Part shown: positions 6,636-11,088 of the stretch, piece by piece
How positions within the stretch are numbered: position 1 is the first letter of the stretch
How the letters are laid out: each line of letters starts with the position of its first letter
Assembly: GCA_017420455.1 (NCBI GenBank)
Contig: JAFOJB010000554.1
Location: 1-11,088, forward strand
DNA: 11,088 bases
Direction: 5' to 3'
Source of the DNA: Blautia sp.
GTDB taxonomy: Bacteria > Bacillota > Clostridia > Lachnospirales > Lachnospiraceae
Made by a program: the position numbers and the translations under genes
Notes under the pieces: generated by a model
What the model saw: only the letters and a program-made list of their open reading frames with translations
What the model was told of the DNA's origin: nothing
Databases searched by the model: none

Positions 6636-9083
6636 TCAGAGCTGATGCTCGCTTCTCTGGATCACATCGTCCTGAATATATCTGGAGAGCTGGACAAAAT
6701 ATGCGCTGAATCCTCCTACACGGACAATAAGACCCTGATGCTCCTGCGGATTGACCTGCGCGTCCTTAAGCTCTTCCCCATCCACCAGGTTATACTGAAT
6801 ATGCGTGCCGCCGGCTCCCAGAAACGCGTTGGTATAGGAAACCAGCTTGTCTATGGCCTCGCTGCTCTTAAACATGCTTCTGGGGAATTTCTGATTCAGG
6901 GCCTGTACATAAGAGTGGTCTCCGAAATTCGCGCGGAGGACGGACCTGAGAACAGCGGTAGGTCCGTTTTTATCCATTCCCCGCATGGGAGAGGCGGATC
7001 CGTCATCCAGAGGCTCCTTCGCCTTGCGGCCGTTGGGAAGGGCGCCGACTCCCAGCCCGGCAGCGTAGTGCCAGGAAAGGCCTTCCCGCAGGGATTTGAA
7101 GGGAAGGTAGGGGGAATTATCCCAGCTGGTGATGGAGTCGGCGGACATCAGGCTTACACGGCGTGCCAGATCGTCTACCTCATCGATGCCGTTGCCGAAC
7201 TTCGGAACGGCAAGACACATTCTGCGGATCTCCTCGCCGCGCTCCCCCTCGAAGTTGCTGTCCAGGGCATCCATGAGTTCCGTCATGGTGAGTACTTGAT
7301 CCTCGAAGACCAGCTTCCTGACAGCATAGAGGGAGTCCGTGGTGTCGATGATGGCGCGGTCCGTAATTCCGTATTCCGACTGAAGATCCGGTACCATGGT
7401 ATCGTATCCTTCGTCCATACATTTCTGGATCGAGGTGACGGAAAGATACGGAAGCCTCAGATACTGGGCCTGGATATCCCTCACCAGATTCGCCATCCAG
7501 AGGGTGCGGTGCATGATGAAATGATGCTGCGCGACATAGGCGTCCCAGAGCTCTTCGAAGGATCTGAAGTTTCTGGGATCACCGGTAGAGAGCCCGAGCT
7601 TCTTGCCGGTGATGGCGACGCCGTTATGAAGAGCCAGATGGAGTATGGCCGCGTTATTGAAGCCTGCGGCGCCGCATTTATATTCAGACCGCTGAGGAAG
7701 AGCGGGCCAGACACAGCCGCGGCCGATCCAGTCCCGGGCTTCCGCAAGGGGGACGCCGTCCCGGACAAACAGATCGATGATCCCTTCTTCGTTTTCAAAC
7801 AGCGGAATTCCGCCGCCTGTCAGAATATTCGTTTCGATGGCTTTACGCATGAACCAGAGCGGGATATCGTGATTCCAGCGGACTCCCACGGTAGGAGAGG
7901 ACTGGCGGAGCAGTCCGAGGGCGTGAAGAAACAGATAACTGAGCTCGTTCGTTCCTTCTTTTCCCTCCGGAGTGATCCCTCCGAGGTTTATGCTGTTGAT
8001 GGCGAAGGTGATCTGATGCGTTTCCCGGTGGGTACCGGTATCCACATAGATGGTGGTTCCCCAGCGGCCGATGAGCTCGGCGAGCATGTTCATGGCCTTG
8101 TCCATGGACAGACGTCCTTCTCTGATATCCTTTATAAAGAAGGGATAAAGATACTGGTCGCCTCTGCCCCACTGGGGATGGTTGTGCATCGGATGTTCGA
8201 TCGCCTTGCAGATCCCGGTGATGGACATGGACTGGAGCGCCTCGTGAAAGGAACGGGCCGGATATTCCGGCACGTGTTCACAGGCCGCGGCCATCTCCAG
8301 AAGTTCGGCTCTGCGTTCGCTGTTCTGCTCCTTTCCGGCCATTTCCCGGGCAAGAGCGGCATATCTGTGAGAAAGATGGATGCAGGCTTCGCAGACGATG
8401 ATGGCAGCCTTCCAGAAATAGAATTTCTGGGGGCCCTGGCGTTCATTTTCGATAAAATCGTCCAGATGTGCCTGCGCCTCTTCGATAAAATACCGGAGTC
8501 CCTTGTTGAGAATCTTGTGAAAATCGATGGTATTGGTGGAATTTCCGAAATTGCCTGTGTTGAGGGGCGGGTCCTTCAGCCTGGCTTCGAGGATATCCTG
8601 CGGCCAGGTTCCCAGAATATCATAGAGGAGCTTATTTCCCATATCGGCAGTGGATGTGCCGCCGAATACACGGGAGGCTTCGCGGAGAATTTCTATTTCC
8701 TCCTGGGAAAGGGAGGATTTATCGTTCATGGAGAACTGGATCTCGCCTTCGTCGCCCCAGATTCCATCCAGGTAGTCGCCGCAGGTATCGATGGCGGTAT
8801 AAGCCCCGATGACGGTAGGGCCGACCCGTCCGACAATATAATCAAAATCCAGGATGCTGATTTCGATATTTTCCACAACATGAGCGAAAAGCTTTGCCCG
8901 GCGGATTTCCAGGTCTTCTCCCACCGTCTGTTTCCAGGATTCGGTGGCATATTTCTGGCGGTCCACATGGAGCTTGTAGGGAGCGTTTTTTACAGCTTCC
9001 TTCCAGCGGATCCGTTTTTCGTCCAGTTCGGTTTTATCGATCTGTTTCAGAATAAGAGGATCGATCATAACGTTTGGTTCCAT
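6636..9083 (-). CDS. Glycyl radical enzyme (PFL-like family), subtype not recognised
   Basis: An 815-residue enzyme of the pyruvate formate-lyase-like superfamily, which uses a backbone glycyl radical to make a thiyl radical on an active-site Cys. The C-terminal radical loop is RVGGFSAYF (788-796), so the radical glycine is Gly791; IQDDVIQRSEH follows as in the family. GGTHIQYNLVD (758-768) is the usual strand before it. The thiyl Cys is Cys457 in GRGCVWP. It is not PFL itself, which has adjacent Cys-Cys. The residue two after the Cys is Trp, where glycerol and propanediol dehydratases, choline lyase, hydroxyproline dehydratase and isethionate lyase have Glu. An arylsuccinate-synthase-like, decarboxylase-like or new activity is therefore open. 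The start is ATG 9083, because AAAGGA lies seven bases upstream; the open frame to 9212 overlaps the previous gene. No activating enzyme is adjacent. The third gene of the operon visible in this window. Confidence 0.93.
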   Translation of the reverse strand: MEPNVMIDPLILKQIDKTELDEKRIRWKEAVKNAPYKLHVDRQKYATESWKQTVGEDLEIRRAKLFAHVVENIEISILDFDYIVGRVGPTVIGAYTAIDTCGDYLDGIWGDEGEIQFSMNDKSSLSQEEIEILREASRVFGGTSTADMGNKLLYDILGTWPQDILEARLKDPPLNTGNFGNSTNTIDFHKILNKGLRYFIEEAQAHLDDFIENERQGPQKFYFWKAAIIVCEACIHLSHRYAALAREMAGKEQNSERRAELLEMAAACEHVPEYPARSFHEALQSMSITGICKAIEHPMHNHPQWGRGDQYLYPFFIKDIREGRLSMDKAMNMLAELIGRWGTTIYVDTGTHRETHQITFAINSINLGGITPEGKEGTNELSYLFLHALGLLRQSSPTVGVRWNHDIPLWFMRKAIETNILTGGGIPLFENEEGIIDLFVRDGVPLAEARDWIGRGCVWPALPQRSEYKCGAAGFNNAAILHLALHNGVAITGKKLGLSTGDPRNFRSFEELWDAYVAQHHFIMHRTLWMANLVRDIQAQYLRLPYLSVTSIQKCMDEGYDTMVPDLQSEYGITDRAIIDTTDSLYAVRKLVFEDQVLTMTELMDALDSNFEGERGEEIRRMCLAVPKFGNGIDEVDDLARRVSLMSADSITSWDNSPYLPFKSLREGLSWHYAAGLGVGALPNGRKAKEPLDDGSASPMRGMDKNGPTAVLRSVLRANFGDHSYVQALNQKFPRSMFKSSEAIDKLVSYTNAFLGAGGTHIQYNLVDGEELKDAQVNPQEHQGLIVRVGGFSAYFVQLSRYIQDDVIQRSEHQL

Positions 9084-9097
9084 TCCTTTTTCCTTTC

Positions 9098-10645
9098 TTA
9101 AAACCTGAGGGGACATTTCCGGGCTTCTTCGAGCATGGCGGCGGCCCCTTCTGGCAGGATCCATCTTTCTTCGGTCATTTCCTCCAGCCTTCTGCTTACC
9201 GCTGCAAGCCACTTCTCCTTTGTACCGTACAGAGCCCGCAGCTTTTCGGGAGAAAAGGGGATGATGGTTCCGTCGTCCAGATACACGGCAGCAGGGACAT
9301 CCACATAATGGCTCCGGACTCCGCCGGTCTGGTTGCCATGTTCATCGTAAAGGAAGTCGGTATCCGGATACGGGCCGGTGATCTGCAGATACGAAGCTTT
9401 GGGAAGGGGAATTCCCAGGCTGCTCCAGTCCTTCAGATTGCGGTAGATCCCGGTGATGATATGCTGCATGATGGAAACACCGGGAAGATCACAGGGCTCC
9501 ACTTCCCCTGATTTTTCGGAAGGAGTCAGGGGGTGGCCGCCTGCCAGGGTATTATCCTTGTGATTTCTGTCAGCCACACCTGCTTTTTCCAGTTCTTCCG
9601 GACCGGGATATACCTTAAAATCGCTCCGGGTGCAATACTTGAGGGATGCCCCGGCCACCTCATAGGTGCGGCCGATTTTCCCGGGTTCGTCTGTGTTTTC
9701 GCTGCGGAACATGCATGCCCAGAGGGGATGGGGCAGGGTTCCCCGGATATCCCCCGCGGTCTGCAGCCGCACAATGGGGACACGTCCGCCGCATTTGCAG
9801 CGGGGATCGTCCCAGGGAAGAATATCCTCTTCCCGGTTCAGATTTCCGGCACGGCCGGACATGTAGATGACCGCTCCATCATAGATGGGCCTGTCCTCTT
9901 CCAGCATGGAATAGGGCATGACAGCCGCGACATAACAGGGAATTTCGGCAAAGGTAACGCCGATCAGGTAGGTATGTTCTGCGCGGTAACCTTCAAAAGG
10001 AGTACCCGGCCGGCCGCGCTTGATCATGGCGCTTACCTGGCTCATGATATCCATGTCCAGACCTTTTTCGGTGGAAGGATCGTCCGGGAGAGCGCCGCAT
10101 TTGTTCTTTTCCCACTGGTCCGGGCTGGAGGCCATATTGCCGACGGGCTTTCTTTCTTCCGGGGGAAGCGGGTTCGCGAGGGAAAGCGGAGCGTAGCGGA
10201 CAGGATCAAAGGTTTTCAGTGCCTGGAAGGTGGTTCCTGCGATGGACATGCCCACATATCCGTCTCCGGAGGCCAGAATATGCTCGAAGGCGCTTCCCCA
10301 GCCTACATTGGGATTGTCGATTCCCATTCCCCCGTGCATCATTTCCACCATGACATTCCCGCTGAAGGAGGCAGGATCGGCGGGCCTGCGGACAATGACA
10401 CGGGTGCAGTACGGGCAGTTTTCCGATTTGATTCCCGGTCTTCCGGTGGTGTCCTTCCAGGCATACACATTGGCTTTTCCCATGACCAGATATTCTTCTT
10501 CCAGATATCCATAAAGGGAAAGGTCGATCGGATCCTCCTGATGGGAAGCCATGTTGAGGGGATAGCTTTTTTCTGTAATTTCCAGCTTTTTTACAACAGG
10601 ATCCGGTACAATAAAGGGTTCTATATATTTTTCATAGTCTGCCAT
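9098..10645 (-). CDS. Alpha/beta-hydrolase-domain protein (Abhydrolase_10-like), probably without the usual catalytic triad
   Basis: A 515-residue protein resembling the large 'alpha/beta hydrolase domain-containing' family. Landmarks are EEEYLVMGKANVYAW (49-63), TRVIVRRPADPASFSGNVMVE (81-101), IYDGAVIYMSGR (254-265) and GGVRSHYVDVPAAVY (441-455). From memory of the family, the nucleophile stretch is GxSQS; here it reads GVTFA (229-233), with Thr231 at the Ser position. The acid stretch 'QTExD' reads QTAGD (Ala297), and 'EVAGxxH' reads EVAGASLKY (Leu335 for His). If that alignment is right, the protein is a non-canonical or inactive hydrolase. It also carries CPYC (Cys77, Cys80) and CKC (Cys283, Cys285), which could form a metal site. 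No signal peptide is seen. ATG 10645 is chosen: AGGAGAGG lies 11 bases upstream, and the start is 8 bases after the ABC ATPase stop. The frame is open further upstream, but that part overlaps the ATPase gene. Its operon position points to a role with the glycyl radical enzyme. Confidence 0.78.
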   Translation of the reverse strand: MADYEKYIEPFIVPDPVVKKLEITEKSYPLNMASHQEDPIDLSLYGYLEEEYLVMGKANVYAWKDTTGRPGIKSENCPYCTRVIVRRPADPASFSGNVMVEMMHGGMGIDNPNVGWGSAFEHILASGDGYVGMSIAGTTFQALKTFDPVRYAPLSLANPLPPEERKPVGNMASSPDQWEKNKCGALPDDPSTEKGLDMDIMSQVSAMIKRGRPGTPFEGYRAEHTYLIGVTFAEIPCYVAAVMPYSMLEEDRPIYDGAVIYMSGRAGNLNREEDILPWDDPRCKCGGRVPIVRLQTAGDIRGTLPHPLWACMFRSENTDEPGKIGRTYEVAGASLKYCTRSDFKVYPGPEELEKAGVADRNHKDNTLAGGHPLTPSEKSGEVEPCDLPGVSIMQHIITGIYRNLKDWSSLGIPLPKASYLQITGPYPDTDFLYDEHGNQTGGVRSHYVDVPAAVYLDDGTIIPFSPEKLRALYGTKEKWLAAVSRRLEEMTEERWILPEGAAAMLEEARKCPLRF

Positions 10646-10653
10646 GAATATCG

Positions 10654-11088
10654 TTACCTCTCCTTTTCCTGCTGCAGAGAATTGATTTCCCGCACACGGC
10701 AGCAGGCGGCAAAATGCTGCGGGAAGATTTCTTCGAGCTTCTGTTCTTCCTGACATCGTTCACAGGCATAGGGACAACGCTGGGCAAAACGGCAGCCTGG
10801 CTTTGGATTTATAGGGGATACCACTTCACCCTTCAGAAGGATCCTCTCCCGCTTATGGTGAATATCGATGGAAGGGATCGCGGAGAGGAGCGCTTTGGAA
10901 TACGGGTGAAGGGGCTTTTCAAAAAGCTCGTCGGAAGGACTGGTTTCCACCAGCTGACCCAGGTACATCACGCAGATATCGTGGGAAATATGCTTTACCA
11001 CCGAAAGATCATGGGTGATGAACATAAATGCGACGCCGTGTTCCTTCTGCAGCTCCTTGATCAGATTCAGGATCTGCGCCTGAATGGA
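10654..11088 (-). CDS. Oligopeptide/dipeptide ABC transporter ATP-binding protein, C-terminal part, truncated by the window edge
   Basis: The last 144 residues of an ATPase that powers uptake of peptides, nickel or related solutes across the membrane; the N-terminal part lies beyond the right edge. The visible part begins just after the Walker B/D-loop region (SIQAQILNLIKEL, from 'ALDVSIQAQIL'). It then has the switch histidine in FITHDLSVV, the strand VMYLGQLVE, and the oligo_HPY extension: HPYSKALLSAIP, GEVVSPINPKPGCRFAQRCPYA and a closing Cys. This extension is diagnostic of the DppD/DppF/OppD/OppF group. A position last in the transporter operon favours the second ATPase (OppF/DppF), but that is inference. 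The TAA at 10654-10656 lies 8 bases from the next gene, so transport and metabolism genes share one transcript. The substrate is not assignable. Confidence 0.93.
   Translation of the reverse strand, partial: SIQAQILNLIKELQKEHGVAFMFITHDLSVVKHISHDICVMYLGQLVETSPSDELFEKPLHPYSKALLSAIPSIDIHHKRERILLKGEVVSPINPKPGCRFAQRCPYACERCQEEQKLEEIFPQHFAACCRVREINSLQQEKER

Noticed and set aside
6621..9101. An 826-codon open frame on the plus strand running antisense to nearly the whole glycyl radical enzyme gene
   Set aside because: Its translation shows no recognisable family. The minus-strand protein in the same bases has clear radical and active-site motifs. The open antisense frame follows from biased codon use in a GC-rich gene that rarely uses the codons giving stops in that register.
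9533..10753. A 406-codon plus-strand open frame antisense to the hydrolase-like gene
   Set aside because: It shows no family motifs and lies entirely over a minus-strand gene with strong family landmarks, so it is a shadow frame.

Overview
The window most likely comes from an anaerobic, mid-to-high-GC Firmicute of the Clostridia (Lachnospiraceae-like). The reasons are an oxygen-sensitive glycyl radical enzyme, a KtrAB-type potassium uptake pair, purine-rich Shine-Dalgarno sites (AGGAGG, AAAGGA) and tightly packed genes. This placement is inferred from gene content only. No RNA genes, CRISPR arrays, insertion sequences or transposase genes were seen.

Left half, plus strand (1-5119). The window opens inside a type B carboxylesterase that keeps its catalytic Glu and His regions; the nucleophile Ser lies off the left edge. 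A 109-base gap holds an extended -10 promoter and a small inverted repeat. Next is a CocE/X-Pro dipeptidyl-peptidase-like (S15) hydrolase broken by a one-base frameshift near 1161-1200. A three-copy 16-bp tandem repeat follows, then a TrkH/KtrB potassium channel subunit, a 128-base gap with strong potential to fold as RNA, and the KtrA/TrkA regulatory subunit.

Right half, minus strand (11088 to 5144). Four genes run tightly in one direction with gaps of 8, 14 and 13 bases, so they are very probably one operon: (i) the C-terminal end of an oligopeptide/dipeptide ABC transporter ATPase (OppF/DppF type), (ii) an alpha/beta-hydrolase-domain protein whose expected Ser, acid and His positions all look substituted, (iii) an 815-residue glycyl radical enzyme with Cys457 and Gly791, and (iv) an MmgE/PrpD family protein. 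The plus and minus blocks converge at 5119/5144.

How they may work together (inference): the minus operon looks like an uptake-plus-catabolism module, in which a solute enters through the Opp/Dpp-type transporter and is transformed by radical chemistry and then by a PrpD-fold enzyme. The substrate cannot be read from the sequence. The glycyl radical enzyme lacks the Glu two residues after the catalytic Cys found in diol dehydratases, choline lyase and related enzymes, and the PrpD-fold protein also seems to lack some conserved catalytic residues. The cluster may therefore carry out chemistry that has not been described. No radical-SAM activating enzyme for the glycyl radical enzyme is present in the window.
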